DNA of 64,000 bases from Sesamum alatum (Eukaryota; Streptophyta; Magnoliopsida; Lamiales; Pedaliaceae): assembly GCA_034509735.1 (NCBI GenBank), contig JACGWO010000005.1:40144479-40208478 (forward strand), read 5' to 3'. Numbering within the stretch: the first letter of the stretch is position 1; every line of letters begins with the position of its first letter. Made by a program: the position numbers and the translations under genes. This document shows, in pieces, positions 13,001 through 25,167 of the stretch. The notes under the pieces are model-generated. The model was given only the letters and a program-made list of their open reading frames with translations. It made no database searches and was not told the origin of the DNA.

Positions 13001-13170
13001 GCGGGAAAATGATGCTTTGTTGGTCTGGACATTTTTGGGCTTTTATTGGGCTGGTCTAAATGTGGGTCATGGGCCTTATTACCATTAAGATTCAGCTGAT
13101 CTGGGCCATAAAATCAAATGTGGGCCTGATTATGGAATGGATATGATGATGATGGTAACAAGTCGGCCCA
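13001..13170 (-). promoter_or_regulatory. DPB2 promoter: E2F site and six site II (TGGGCY) motifs
   Basis: A canonical E2F site, TTTCCCGC on the minus strand, lies at 13008-13001, about 120 bp upstream of the DPB2 start codon. Farther upstream are TGGGCT/TGGGCC motifs at 13036, 13047, 13070, 13102 and 13121, and an inverted copy at 13165-13170. E2F plus site II (TCP-bound) elements are known in plant S-phase and proliferation genes, which fits a replication polymerase subunit. The motifs are seen; the activity is inferred. Confidence 0.7.
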
Positions 13171-13492
13171 CCTGTTTCATTATTCTATTGAGATATACAT
13201 GTGCATGTGAAAATGAATAATTGAAATGAGAAGATTGTGAAATATTTTTAACCAAAAATGCATATGATTTAACGTTATTTTAATTCAAGATATGGAAATT
13301 GAAAATTGAGAATGGAATTGAAGTTTTATCATTCAGTTTATAGAGTGGTTGAATTCCACCGGACGTGCAAGTAATTGTTGCCCCACTTAATGTAAACTTA
13401 TAAAGGTGTCATGAATAAGAGAGGAGATTATAATTATAAGTTAAAGTTTACATAGTAGCAAATAGGGTCATTCATGGTTTTCACTGTTCCAT

Positions 13493-13868
13493 CCCCTCTT
13501 TATTCAATAATTTCGGTTGGACCGACTGTGCTTTTTATCCAATGGTTTTGGACTGACTGTGCCACGGCCACCCAATCGTAGTCGTTCCAAGTTTTCATGG
13601 AAAATGCCAAATGAACCCCTCTTTATCCAATGATTTTGGATGGACTGACTGTGCTCTTTATCCAATGATTTTTGATGGACTGAACCACCCAGTCATAGTC
13701 GTTCCAAGTTTTCATGAAAAATGCCAAATAAACCCCTCTTTATCCAATGATTTTGGATGGACTGACTGTGCCACGGCTACCCAGTCGTTCCAAGTTTTCA
13801 TGGAAAATGCCAAATGCACCCCTCTTTATCCATTGATTTTGGATGGGCTGACTGTGCACTGTTCGGCC
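13493..13868. repeat. Minisatellite, about 3.5 copies of an 86-123 bp unit
   Basis: Copies start with CCCCTCTTTAT at 13493, 13616, 13733 and 13819. Each contains ATTTTGGATGGACTGACTGTGC, or a variant, and copies 1-3 end GTTTTCATGGAAAATGCC or similar. Units are 123, 117 and 86 bp, so copy 3 has an internal deletion; the last copy is cut short. Units 1 and 2 also carry a half-unit duplication of about 34 bp. It lies between the DPB2 promoter and the 3' end of DCD. Open frames across it are repeat artefacts. Confidence 0.9.
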
Positions 13869-14160
13869 TTTTTTATCCGAAAATACTGACAAATAGTGGT
13901 ATCCCACTTGCAAAATTTTTCTTAGATGCAATGTGGGATGCTTATAAATCACAAAATGAGAGCTCAAAACCCAGGAAGTTGGAATCATTTCTCAGAACAA
14001 GAATGACAAACCACTATGATGTTTATTGTCACAGCAACATGTGCAAGATTGCCCTTTATTCTTGGACCTCATGCAAAGGATTTTACAGAATTGGCTTCTT
14101 CGCTCAATGTACTGAGTCATTTTTATCAATAGACAGGTGAAGCTTGTGATCTTGACATGT

Positions 14161-17100
14161 TCAGAACATTTTACCGGTGCCCTCTTTGCGGGGTATAGAT
14201 TCGTGGATATCCATTCTACGCCAGTTCCCGACCAATGAAGCCATCTGCTCTGTTTTGTCGAACAAGCCCAAGAGTCCACCAGTGTGTATGAAGAGAACCT
14301 TTCGTCCTTCCCACTTTGCAGGATTCTCAGACATGTCCTTCATCATCCCGTAAGCTGCTTTTCCACTGCATAACTCACAAGCAAAACAATGCATTCAAAG
14401 AATTTCCAACTTCATAAGTTTTAGTAATCACTGTCCAGAAAGTTGACAAGGAAAACAAGCGTGCAGCGTGACAAAGCACCATTTTTGGCAAAACCATACA
14501 AGTGTATACCTGTAGACAGGGTCAAGAACGACTCCAGTAGATTGAGCGATTTGCTTGACAAATGCGAGCTCCTCTGCTGTATTCATAGCATAACCAAGAC
14601 CTTTGGCCTGTGCAGAGTTGGGAAAGATCAAACCTTGGCTTCACTTTAGACAATTGGTTAAGAAAAATAGAAAATCAAAGGGGAAACCAGGACAAACTGC
14701 AACGAATGAATGTTAAGATACCATAAAAATAACCAGTTTTCGCTTTTCAGTTTCAATCATCAAAAGAGATAATTTATCGGCCAAAGCCTCTGTCCCATAC
14801 AACTGTTTTGCTGACATTAATTAGCTCTTGGGAACACACAAGATTGACAATCTGTCAACAGCTCTATAAATATTGTAACATGTGTTTCAAGAAGGAGCGA
14901 TATTGGCAACACCGGGTTTAACGCTACACTATACATGAAGCTTACGTTTTGAATGTCGACAATATCACGTGAATTAACACCAGCTTGAAGTCCGTCGAGT
15001 AGGCCTTGAGTATACTCATAGAAGTACTCAGGATCATCGCATACACAGTAGGCACGGACCTGCATTCACGACTTTTAAAAACGGAGCACTTCTAAGATGA
15101 TGGGGAAGCAGATTAGAAGGTGAAAGAAGCGTATGTACTTTAGCTCCCAAATCACTCAGCCAAGATCCAATCGATAAACCAGCAACTGTGGCTCCACTGA
15201 AATTATCGACGTACAAAGATCCATGAATATCATAAGATCATTGGACGATGACTAGAAACATTAGAACTAGTGTCAAACCTTCCACATGCTGAAACAATGT
15301 CGTCGAATGCTAAATCACCGTTGCCCTTCTCAAGTTGTTCTTTGATCTCTCTAATTGCTTCAATGTAGCCCCTGAGAAACCGAAGACTTCTATGTTAATT
15401 GATGTGAACGTTACCACATGATATTGCAGAGTTGGTGAGACTCCAATAAACATTTAATACTTATGTCCTCAGGGTGGATTGCGGGTAGCAGTTTCCTAGG
15501 AAGTTCTATCAAGGCAGGGCCAAGTTTCCAAAAAAGGAGAATAGTCGAGAAAAGGAAAAGGAAAACGGCCAAGTACAGGTTAGAAAAAACATAAAATTCA
15601 AGAACTTGCAGATAACTCAATTGAGAAAATGAATATTTAGCATTTATTCTACTCGAGCAAGGCAACAACTATGCGAATTTGAGGACCCTTTTGGTTGTTA
15701 TGGCATATTTAACGACCTACGAAATCCCATCGACCAAGGATCATAGCGAAACGTTCATTGCCATACAAAATAAGTAAAAAGATAACCGATAATGTGCACC
15801 ATGGTAATGATAAACATGGAAACAATAGCACAAGCTGTAACAGTAGTCTCTAGACTCATTCTTCAAGACAAGATCAAAAGTTCGTTGAACACCACTAAAA
15901 AGCTTGAAGTAAATTTCAGTGAAAAATCTAAGGCTGATAATAAATTGATCAAAAAGAACTGAAGATGTTGAACATGCACACATAAGCCAAGGAAACAAGG
16001 TAGACTGGAATTATATCATTTTAGGTCATTTGTGGTGACTGCTGACCCTAATTACCGGTCATTCACAAAGCAGCATCAGTTGTCTACACTTGTCATTTTA
16101 ACTTTGAACAGTCGCTAACAAAAGGCAGTTGTATAATCCGTCTTTAAAAATAAAAAAAATATAAAGAATATGTCAACAACATAAAGCATATAAAACATAA
16201 TGCAAGCTCTCACCAGGTCCCCAGGGAATTGGATCCGCCCACAGGAATGACATATGGCTTTCTGCCTTCACTCAATAATTTTTCTTTCAGTGTGTTAGTG
16301 AGAGCCTGATAGCATAAATGTAAGAAAGGAAATAAATGGGGGACCCAAATACGTTCAATTGGTAGTCAAATAAAAACAGTAAAACGAGCAAAGAATGGAG
16401 ACACGGTCTATTCAATTGTCAAGAATTCCTATTTCAAGAAAGACAAATATTGATTCTCTCAGGCTGTTGCTTGAGCAAACTGTCAGCGAGGCTAAAAGCA
16501 AGAGAGATATGGTGAACGGAAGGAGTATTATTCATAGCCCAAAAATCTTCAGCAACAATAAAATAGCTCAAAATCAATTAGTGTTTTAAGGGCCACCACT
16601 CCAAAAGAAAGAAAACCACCCAAAAGTCAAAGGAACAGGGACTGAAACGGTCATACAATTATCAGACAGTAAACAATGAGGGATATAGTAGACATACTAC
16701 ACTCCCAACATTAGCATACTCTTCTTTTGAAACAAGGTCAATATGAGCTCCAACCAGCCGCTCAACTAAGAGATTTCCGGTCAATCCAGGATCTTCGTCT
16801 ACTAGAGCCTGCAAAATCAGAAGGTGATGAAACCAATATAAGTACAAAATCCATCAGAGTGAGTGCATGTTGCTTCTCAGCAGAGTAACAACTGAAAATT
16901 TTGGCAGCATAGCCAAGTACCTTTGAAGTGCGTAGTATAAGATAACAGTCAAGATTCAAGTATTTGGCTGCCACAGCAGTTGCTCGGCAATGATTGCTTT
17001 GTATTCCTCCAATTGTTATGATACAATCAGCACCCTGTGCCACTGCCTCTGCCAACAAGAATTCAAGTTTCCTGACCTTGTTACCGCTCAATTGCATTCC

Positions 17101-18365
17101 TGAAAGATCATCACGCTACGCAGACTTCACACATTAGACTAGAGATATTAAAAGATCCAGTCTGAACACTCAGGAACTAACATAAAAATAGCACCCAGAA
17201 TTGTCAGAATTACCAAACAGTTCGCTAGGATTTGCCAATTTAGTTTGAAAATATTGCGCACGAGTATGTTGTAATTGAACATCAAGCAACATATTGAGGC
17301 CATCCTGAAAATCTAGTAGATCTTAAACTCTTGAATATAGCAACACACAATCATTGGGTACGAGTTTATATTCCAACTTAAGGCAGTGACTCTGGAGTAC
17401 TAAAATGCTAGAGAAAACCATCTGCAAGATAGGCAGCCATCCTATCTTAAGATCCCAAAAGTTAAGCTCGCGCGTGTAATGTCAATCATTCCCTTGAGAT
17501 CCAAGTCTCAATTCAATTCTCCAACCCAGATCAATCACATCTTTTTCCCCTTCTAAGAAACTAAATTTAGTCCAAAGTCGAAAATTGTCTTTCTTGCAGT
17601 GGATATCATATTCTATTCTCATCCCTCTCCAAATTTTTCCAGGAGTAATTTGTCTGGCTACATCACAAATGTATGAAACTATGATAGCAGCAGCACTATC
17701 CAAATTATCAGGAAAATCATATGCCAGGTCGTGAAAATGCATGTGGTAGGACAAAAGTCAGTCAGCCATCAAGATCAAGACTTTCAAACTTATATAAGTA
17801 GAACAGCAAGACTAAGTCAATCCATTAAATAATTGCATCCATCACTCAAACACCCAGTTCGCAGTGTAACTGCTAATTGGATTAAACATCAAGAAATACT
17901 GTTACCTTGAGATAAACCTCGGTGTTCTTAGGCAAATTAGGAAGGTTCCACTTGTGAATTGGAGTGGGCAACTGCGACACAATCCACCCAAAACAAAACA
18001 CACAAATCATAAGCTCAGCTAATACAAATCCCAGAACTCAAAATTAAAAGATAACGAAAGTCTAAGCGTACATGGCCTAGCGAAAAGATGTAAGAAGGCA
18101 GGGGACTGAGGTTCGTAGCCCAAGAAGGCGGAACGTAAGGCTTCTTGGTGAGGAAGTCAAACGTGGGCTCCTGAGTTTTTGGCGCAGAGTCCATGGGAAT
18201 AATGCTGGATTTGGTCGAATGATTTGTTGCAGGAGGAGAGTAGGAGGAGGGTGGGATATGTTGAAGTCGGGTAGTTTTGTGTGAGAGGAGCTTCTTGTTA
18301 CTACTGATGGTGACGATGGGCTGAGCAGACAGCGGTGCTGAACTGAGAAACCTGCAGCATGACAT
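14161..18365 (-). CDS. DCD: D-cysteine desulfhydrase (PLP-dependent, ACC-deaminase-like)
   Basis: A PLP enzyme that breaks D-cysteine into pyruvate, ammonia and H2S. The plant family member is mitochondrial. Exons: 18365-18072, 17971-17906, 17115-16921, 16808-16701, 16305-16214, 15371-15279, 15196-15139, 15059-14946, 14607-14510, 14365-14161. They sum to 1323 nt and 440 aa with consistent phase. The N-terminal about 57 residues are rich in Ser, Thr and basic residues with few acidic ones, as in a transit peptide; a second Met at residue 58 could start a cytosolic form. The catalytic region is [12 protein letters not shown], with the presumed PLP lysine K133, followed by [10 protein letters not shown] at about 156-165. 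Later landmarks are [45 protein letters not shown] and [13 protein letters not shown]. Such homologues have been annotated as ACC deaminases, but plant members act on D-cysteine. All introns are GT-AG. Confidence 0.95.
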
Positions 18366-19334
18366 TTTTCTGTTTTTTCTTTCTACTTTGTGTCCCGTTC
18401 TATTATTGATTGTTTGATTTCATTTTTAAGTTATTTTTTTCTTTATTTTAAATTTTTATAAAATAAAAATAATAATTTTATGTTTTGTATTAATATAAAA
18501 TTAATAAAAATATACTCGATTTTATTTTCTTTATATTTCACAAATGTTTGTGATGTAGCACATGGATGTGTTTTAGAATTGTTATATTTTATAGGATAAA
18601 TTACCGCAAGTTCCCTGAAATTTGTCATTATTCATTAATGCAAATATTCCTCCATCAATAACTCATCAGAGTTCACGGCCATCTAACATATACTCAAATA
18701 AATATTTGTGAGACAATCATTAATTTGTCGATACACTTTCGTTTGGATGAATATTTTAATTTAAAAAAGAAAAAAATCTCAACATCCTTCTACATTATAA
18801 AAGAGGACTGATCTTACGTTGTCCATCAACCTTCCCAAGAGAAAATGACGTTTAAATTATATCAATGGAAAATTTACAATTATATGTTCCTTTCCTTTTC
18901 AGTGTCATGATAACCATTTACAATAAACAAATAATAAATACATATAATTAAAATCCCATCAATCATCAATACACATGTAAATGGACACCGAATGCTCTTA
19001 CGCTCTCCATCAGGATTAACTTTGCACCAGCTAACACATAACTCATAGACCAGCAGGGGTTCTAAACCACACAGAAGTACAAATGCAAAAGAAACTCTTT
19101 TTCCCTCATTCATTCAGATAGTACAATTGGCTGCATTGATTATTGGTGTCATCAAAATACAAATTAATCAACCTGTATATGATGAATTCATCACAATGAG
19201 TACCGTAAAATTGTGCCACGGGTCACGCTTCGACAAGCGACTCTAATGAATGCTCTGAGCCTGTGCTAGTATAAATCGATGGAAGTATATTTCTGATACA
19301 AATCATTGTTTTCTTTTCTTGAAGCGAAAATTGA
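18366..19334. other. Spacer between DCD and TIM14
   Basis: AT-rich. A fragment of the GGATAAATTAC repeat group starts at about 18595 (GGATAAATTACCGCAAG) and runs to about 18700 without a clear right end. The right part probably includes the TIM14 3' UTR. No gene seen. Confidence 0.55.
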
Positions 19335-20847
19335 TCAGAATGCAGAATCTGGTGACCTCCCTTTCTTCATCAACACATCTTTAGCTTCATTGATCTTCGA
19401 AGCAAGGTAATGACTACCACCAGCATCAGGGTGGTTTGCCACCATTACTCTTCTATGTGCCTCCCTGATCTTCTCTACAACGGCATGCTCCCTGACACGA
19501 GACGGGTCAATATTAGATATAAAGATATCCGAAAAGCAACAATTCAGTTTTAGACAAGATGTGGGGTTCAAGAGCCCGGTGTTTGAAGAGTGCAAGTTGA
19601 AATATTTACCTCACTCCAAGAATCAATGCTGCCTCCCGCCTTGTCATGACCTGTTCAAATCCCCCGGGATAAAATCTACGAGCACGGGGAACTACAGGGC
19701 GAGTTTTAAATGCTTCCCATGCTCTCATCAAATATCTGGCTCCTAAAGCAGCACTTCCAACAGCAGCAGCACCCACTATTATAGGCGATGCCTGCAAATA
19801 AGAGAAACGGTCAATTTAAGATCACAAGCATCAGAATATCTCCTAAGTTGCCCAACAGAGACAGCAATTCTTCTCAATAGAAATCAGAACATGCTTGCAT
19901 TACAAAAACTCTGTAGCAATAAGAGCGCTAAATGATTAAGACGTGGAGACGTAGGGCATTCTTGTTTCATTCGTTTGCTTCTAGATGAGCTCGAGCCAGT
20001 CTCATTTCAGTCGAAAAATTTAACCAGCTCACTCAACTTATTCAAGTTTTTCACCAAAATAGTAATCAAGAAAACAATTCACCATGACACACCAAGAGAA
20101 AATAACCCAATGCTAAATCCATGGAGTCTAAAACATATACAGGATGCAAGTAGATCATATATCTTCACGTTTATATCAAACCCACAACCATGCAAGTACT
20201 CAACCATGTACAACACTCTATTTATGAACAAAATTCAGATGAAAATCCTTGTTCAGAACTCAACTACACAACCGAATGTGTTAAGAACCAAAAACTAAAC
20301 TCATTCTCCACTTAGCAAACCACAAAATTACGAAGTTAGATTCATCTTAACCTGACAGTGCTTAATGTACTGTTTGATTCAGTCACAGACACAGGCATCC
20401 TACAATTTCGAAAAATGAGAGCAAGAAACGGGAGATTCAAACCCAAATACGTGGATTAGCAATAAACAAATTGCTTTGTTTGCCATGAACTACACAACTA
20501 AACCACCATTTTCCAGAATCAAACAATATGCTTATCTTCAGCCTACGGAATTAAACGCCCAATTGCCGCATAAAATTAACAGTAACATTTTATCGTACTA
20601 AAACAGTGGAACCCTAATCACCCAATCCAAGCTTCTCCCCTTAAGCACCCGTTTTCCCACTATCACACATGATCGGTATCAAATCGCCACAAAAAGCAAA
20701 AGCTCAAACAAAAGGGTAAAAAAAGAAAGGTAAAAAAAAAAAAAAAAAAACCTATCTCGAAAAACAATCTGACCAATGTATAAAGAAGAACATTAAGCTC
20801 AATACATTTACAAACGGATTGCGGAAACAGCGTTAAGCAAGTACCAT
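19335..20847 (-). CDS. TIM14: TIM14/PAM18 J-protein of the mitochondrial import motor
   Basis: A membrane-anchored J-protein that stimulates matrix Hsp70 at the TIM23 translocon. Coding exons: 20847-20845 (ATG only), 19791-19610, 19491-19335; 342 nt, 113 aa, the usual length. Residues about 4-24 ([19 protein letters not shown]) form the single membrane segment. The J-domain follows with [12 protein letters not shown], the HPD motif at 82-84 ([21 protein letters not shown]), and the family end SAF. The start is inferred: exon 19791 begins GCATCGCC right after TTTGCAG and has no ATG of its own. A 5' exon ending ATG|gtactt at 20845/20844 supplies Met and gives MASPIIVG, matching plant homologues that begin MxTP or MxSP. 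The TTG at 19797 is intronic. Human DNAJC19 is the orthologue. Confidence 0.92.
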
Positions 20848-21186
20848 CAGTAATTATGCAAGAAACCCAGAAGAAAATACTGGATTCCAATCAAAACCTG
20901 CAGTGAGGAGAAAAGGATAACATAAGAGTCCACAAAATCAGAAAGAACAGAAAAAAAAAAAAAAATACATCAGCTGCTTTTCTTTTTCCTTCTGAAGGAA
21001 AAAGAAAAGGAAGAAGCTGCGCGCAAAAATTGCTCGCAGTACAAACCTTGTCGACAGAGTTTTCAGATTATTGCAAGGAAACAGAGTCCTGACGCTTAAT
21101 TCTTCGATTCGTATATGGTTTCCGAGTTCAGCTTTCAGAACAAATCTTCGGCCGGGGGGGTGGTGGTGGTGGTCTCGTTTATATAG
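20845..21186 (-). promoter_or_regulatory. TIM14 5' leader exons and TATA box
   Basis: A TATA box, TATATAAA on the minus strand, lies at 21185-21178. Transcription would start near 21150. A probable leader exon ends GACAAG|gtttgt at 21047, and the next exon runs from 20897 (after CACTGCAG) to 20845, where it ends in the start codon. Poly-A/poly-T runs sit at about 20732-20750 and 20951-20965. Confidence 0.6.
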
Positions 21187-22568
21187 GGTTGTCCAATGCC
21201 ATTGCTTGGCGTACAAGATTACACCGGAGGCGGCGACCCTGCGTGCTCGCTCGCGGTATTCTGGAAGATTCGCTTAAGGAAAAACGCGATTTAGTAGTCG
21301 CGACTTTGGGGAATAATTTATATGGTAAATTATATTTTATTATTTAAATTATGTCCAGAAAAAAAAAAAATAGATGATATATACCCGGCTTTTTTTCTCC
21401 AACAAAATTGTACTTTGTCGTATATGCTCGTTTTTTATTGACTTTTTTGCAAAAAAAAAAAAATTATATAGAATGCACATATCAAAAAAATATCGCTACA
21501 TTACCATGAAATATCACTTATGTACTTTGTGTGGATTTTTTCCAACAGAAAAATTGATTACAAAATTATCATATATGACAAAGTGTAATTTTTTTTAAAT
21601 TAAAAAGGTAAATTGACAACAACAAATCCGCGAAGTGTGAAAACAGTAAAATGGTGAAATGTAACTTACTCTAATTTATGATTGAATCAATAGATTTGGG
21701 AAATATTCCAAATTTGTTGGAGAAAATTAAAAGAGCAAAATTCTATTAAAAATACTTGAATTAAGTTATAATTTATAATATAATATAATATATGGTTTAA
21801 TAAAATCATCAAAATGAAGTTTATGTTTCTTTTTCGAACAAGACGATACGTTTGGTCATAAAATTACACCGAACAAACATTTTTTAATTATTATTATTGG
21901 TAATCAAATACAAAGCATCTAAAATAATTAAGTGCTTCACATAATTTACTAGAATTAATAGTACAGACCAATATACTTTGAGCAAATATTATAATAATTA
22001 CATTTAGAGTAAAAGATTAAAAAACTATAGTTAATAAAAAAATGGGAGTGGACCGACAACATGCGAATATTAAATAATTGATGAGATAATATCGACATCG
22101 ACCCAAAATGACATAATTAACTTAATTTTATTTTTAATTAGGAAATAGAAATTAGCGACGTGACATTATTATTATAAATAAAGTGTTCACATTGTAAAAT
22201 GATTCGCATGACATTACTATAATAGTGCGTTCGCACACTAAGATTATTGAATAAAATACGACATAGTCCAATATTCGAGCTGTTAAATAATTTTTACTAA
22301 AGAGAACAAAAATCAAAATTTTCATATTGAGAAATGCAGCTAAAAACTTTGAGAACAAGTAACCTTTCTGTGCACAAAAGGGAATCAATAACTGATATTT
22401 TACAATCGACATAAAATGTTAATAATACAATTTCGATATAGAACACAACATAGGAAGGGTCAAATTGACTTAACTGTTAAGATTCGTACAAATTTAGGGA
22501 AATGGATGCAATGATAAGATTTATTTTCTTTTTTGTTGCTCTCCCACTTATCTCTCTTATTCTTTTGG

Positions 22569-22797
22569 ATAAATTACGACTAGTTTTCCTCAATGTTTGT
22601 TATAATTACAAATACTTATTATTATTTGAAAAATTATGAACACCCTTTGTAATTAACAACCGTCTAACATATATCTCTCTATAATGGAATGTCTTGATTG
22701 GAGATTTGTTAAATAACGGTATTTGTAATTTTTCAAACATACGAGTTTTTTTTTATAATCATGTTAAACTTCATAGGAGTCGGTTGTAGTTTGCTCC
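22569..22797. mobile_element. MITE-like element, GGATAAATTAC family, about 230 bp
   Basis: The left end is GGATAAATTACGACTAG. The right end, reverse-complemented, starts GGAGCAAACTACAACC. Behind both ends come the family's inner TATAATTACAAATAC-type motif and CCGTCTAACAT. The ends are diverged and no target duplication is visible. Confidence 0.5.
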
Positions 22798-23065
22798 CTA
22801 TGAAAAAGAAAAGGAAAAAAAAATAATTTACCTCTCTGTGTTTTTTAAAAAATGAAGCAATGTACCCCTATTTAGGGAGGTAAATTGCTCCATTTTAAAT
22901 GTAGGAGGTAATTTGTAATATCACAAGGGAATTGCTTGCATTTCCTCCCAAATTTATATTACATGTATTCCATTATTAGGAACTGATTACGCTATTATTT
23001 ACAGAATATAGAATCTTATAGTCATTTTTTATTGATTTAGAATAGTAATTGTCTTACTAATGATT

Positions 23066-23340
23066 TCTTAGCCTAGTGATTAAGGTTTAGGTCTCATAAC
23101 CTTTAAGGTAAGGTCATGGATTCGAACCCCACAAATGCGTGGGATAATAATATAATGTATAGTAGGATTGTTTGTATATTGTAATAGTAAGGGGTTGTCT
23201 AAATTTAATTATGTGTTATTGTTGATCAATGTATGATTATTGTAATTATTCTGTTAGAGATTGATAGTCGACAGAGTTGATTGTATTCGATTTAGTTCAA
23301 TTAATAATATTCATCGTTCCACTTAAAAGAAAAAAAAAAG
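23066..23340 (+). mobile_element. tRNA-related SINE candidate
   Basis: An A-box-like GCCTAGTGATTAAGG (23071-23085) and a good B box GGATTCGAACC (23118-23128) stand about 35 bp apart, as in RNA polymerase III promoters. The body runs on to an A-rich tail at about 23325-23340. It does not fold as an intact tRNA, so a SINE is more likely than a tRNA gene. Confidence 0.55.
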
Positions 23341-23729
23341 GAATAGTAATTGTCTTAAATTATCTGATATTTTTAATAGTGATTTTTGTTTTTTTAAAAA
23401 AAAACTTATACATTCATTTATATTTCTCAATAAGAAAAATTTGAATGGTAAAGAAGTTGGGTGTGATTGGAGGAGTGAGAAATGAATATTAAACAGCTGT
23501 GTCCATTATTTCATAGCAGGATTAATATATGTTGTTAATTTAAATTGACCAATACCAAAACAAAATAAAATTAGTAATGACTTTTGGCCGAGTCAAACAC
23601 GACATTCATAGAAAACTACACCCAAAAAAACACAAGAAAAAAGAGTGAAAGTCGTATATGAAATTCCATCGGGCGTCTACTCTGACTCAAAAGACATACA
23701 TACACACACACACCCACGCGTGTGTCTGT

Positions 23730-24120
23730 GTGTGGGTGGACTGAGACTGATGGAGGAGGCTGGCCTCTCTCTCTGTGTGTGTCCCTTTGTCTTCCCTACC
23801 TTTTACTAGTTGGCAACTGGGGAAAGTACACCTTGCGGCCCAAATCTCTTTGTGGGTCAGCGATTTTCAGTCTTTCTCTTCCCTTATTTACAACTCATCA
23901 CCCACACATTAATCACCTTTTTCCAAGGTTGCCACTAATTTCTTCACTACCAAACCAATTCAACGCTCCTATCTCCTTGGGTTTTTGGCTTCTTTCTTCT
24001 ATATATTTTCTTGGATTTCTCCATTTTCAACCCTCTTTTCTGTTTATTTGTCTGCAGACTGGTTTTCTGAATGCTGCTTGCTGGCGACTCAATTCTTCTC
24101 TCTCTGCTCAACTTAAGTGA
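23730..24120 (+). promoter_or_regulatory. Probable 5' leader of CNGC20
   Basis: A pyrimidine-rich stretch of the kind common in plant 5' UTRs ends near a possible donor AA|GTGAGA at 24117, with the matching acceptor at about 25155 just before the start codon. Exact exon borders and transcription start cannot be fixed. Open frames here have no recognisable protein. Confidence 0.4.
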
Positions 24121-24348
24121 GACAGGTCTGAGTGTTTTTTTGATGGTTTTCTCCGTCTTTCTAATGGGTACTTTTGCTTTGTTGATCATTCATACAAATG
24201 GGTTGGTCTTTCTCTGTGAGAATGGGAGTAATTATTGGTTTTCTTGCTTCGTTTTTTCCTTTTGGTTTCTGCTTTTCCTTCGAGTTTCTTTTTGTTAATT
24301 GCTGTATTTAATAGAGGTATAGCGTGATTCATGTATTCCCTTCACACT

Positions 24349-24353
<5 letters not shown>

Positions 24354-24380
<27 letters not shown>
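24354..24380. repeat. (GT)n microsatellite
   Basis: About 13 GT units in the presumed first intron of CNGC20. Confidence 0.9.
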
Positions 24381-24382
<2 letters not shown>

Positions 24383-25167
24383 GTTAATGCTTACTACGGT
24401 GCTACTTGGATGATGCTTGTTTCTTTTCCCCACCCTGTAAGAACACATAATTCTGTTTGCTTGTGTGTGTATGCACATAATTCTATAGTGTCTTTTCACG
24501 GTAGGAACTGAAAGTTGGAAAATATCCGACATATTGAAATGGGACCAAACGGGACATAAACAATAGCGAATTTATTTTCTAGAGTTTATGCTCTCTGTCA
24601 TAGGGATTTGAATGTAAATGCAGCTTTTCCACTAGCCACTTATAGCAAGGGACAAGATGAAGGTACCTCAAAACAGTTTTTGATTGCTGAATGAATTTGT
24701 GCTAATATGCTGCTGCAAACTAGAAGTTGTGTATTGGACACTTTTTGTTCACATTTCCCCTCACTTTGAATCCGACCCGTTAGATCATGGGACGAGATTA
24801 ATAAGAAGAAGTGCCGAGTTGAGGATTAAGTTCATGCGGACTGTAGATTTCATTGTTGAGCAGACAGCATGGCCTCTAATGTTGTACTTCATAACATTCA
24901 ATTGTTTGCTGAAAGAACTAGATGAAAAAGCACGCTGTGAATTTGTTGAATAATTTAATGATTCGACGTATTCACTATGTGCAAGCTAGTATTTGCAAGA
25001 GTATTTTGTAGCCAATTGGTTTTCGAGTGGTTTTATTGAATGTTCAACTTTGTTATCCACTCATCTATCATTCTGAGTATTCCTAATTTTAGCTGATTTC
25101 TTGGCCTTTCAACTGTTAACTTCTGTTCAGCTCAGTTAAATATCTTGGTTTCAGGCACATTTTAGAG

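Larger units (their letters stand above)
21300..23700. other. AT-rich spacer between divergent TIM14 and CNGC20
   Basis: No gene is seen. It holds a TIR element (22569-22797) and a SINE candidate (about 23066-23340), each listed separately; the remainder is AT-rich and unremarkable. Confidence 0.6.

Noticed and set aside
13611..14140. Open frames across the minisatellite
   Set aside because: The repeated peptide merely reflects the repeated DNA unit.
23066..23140. Functional tRNA gene
   Set aside because: The boxes are present but no acceptor stem or anticodon arm can be paired; a SINE fits better.
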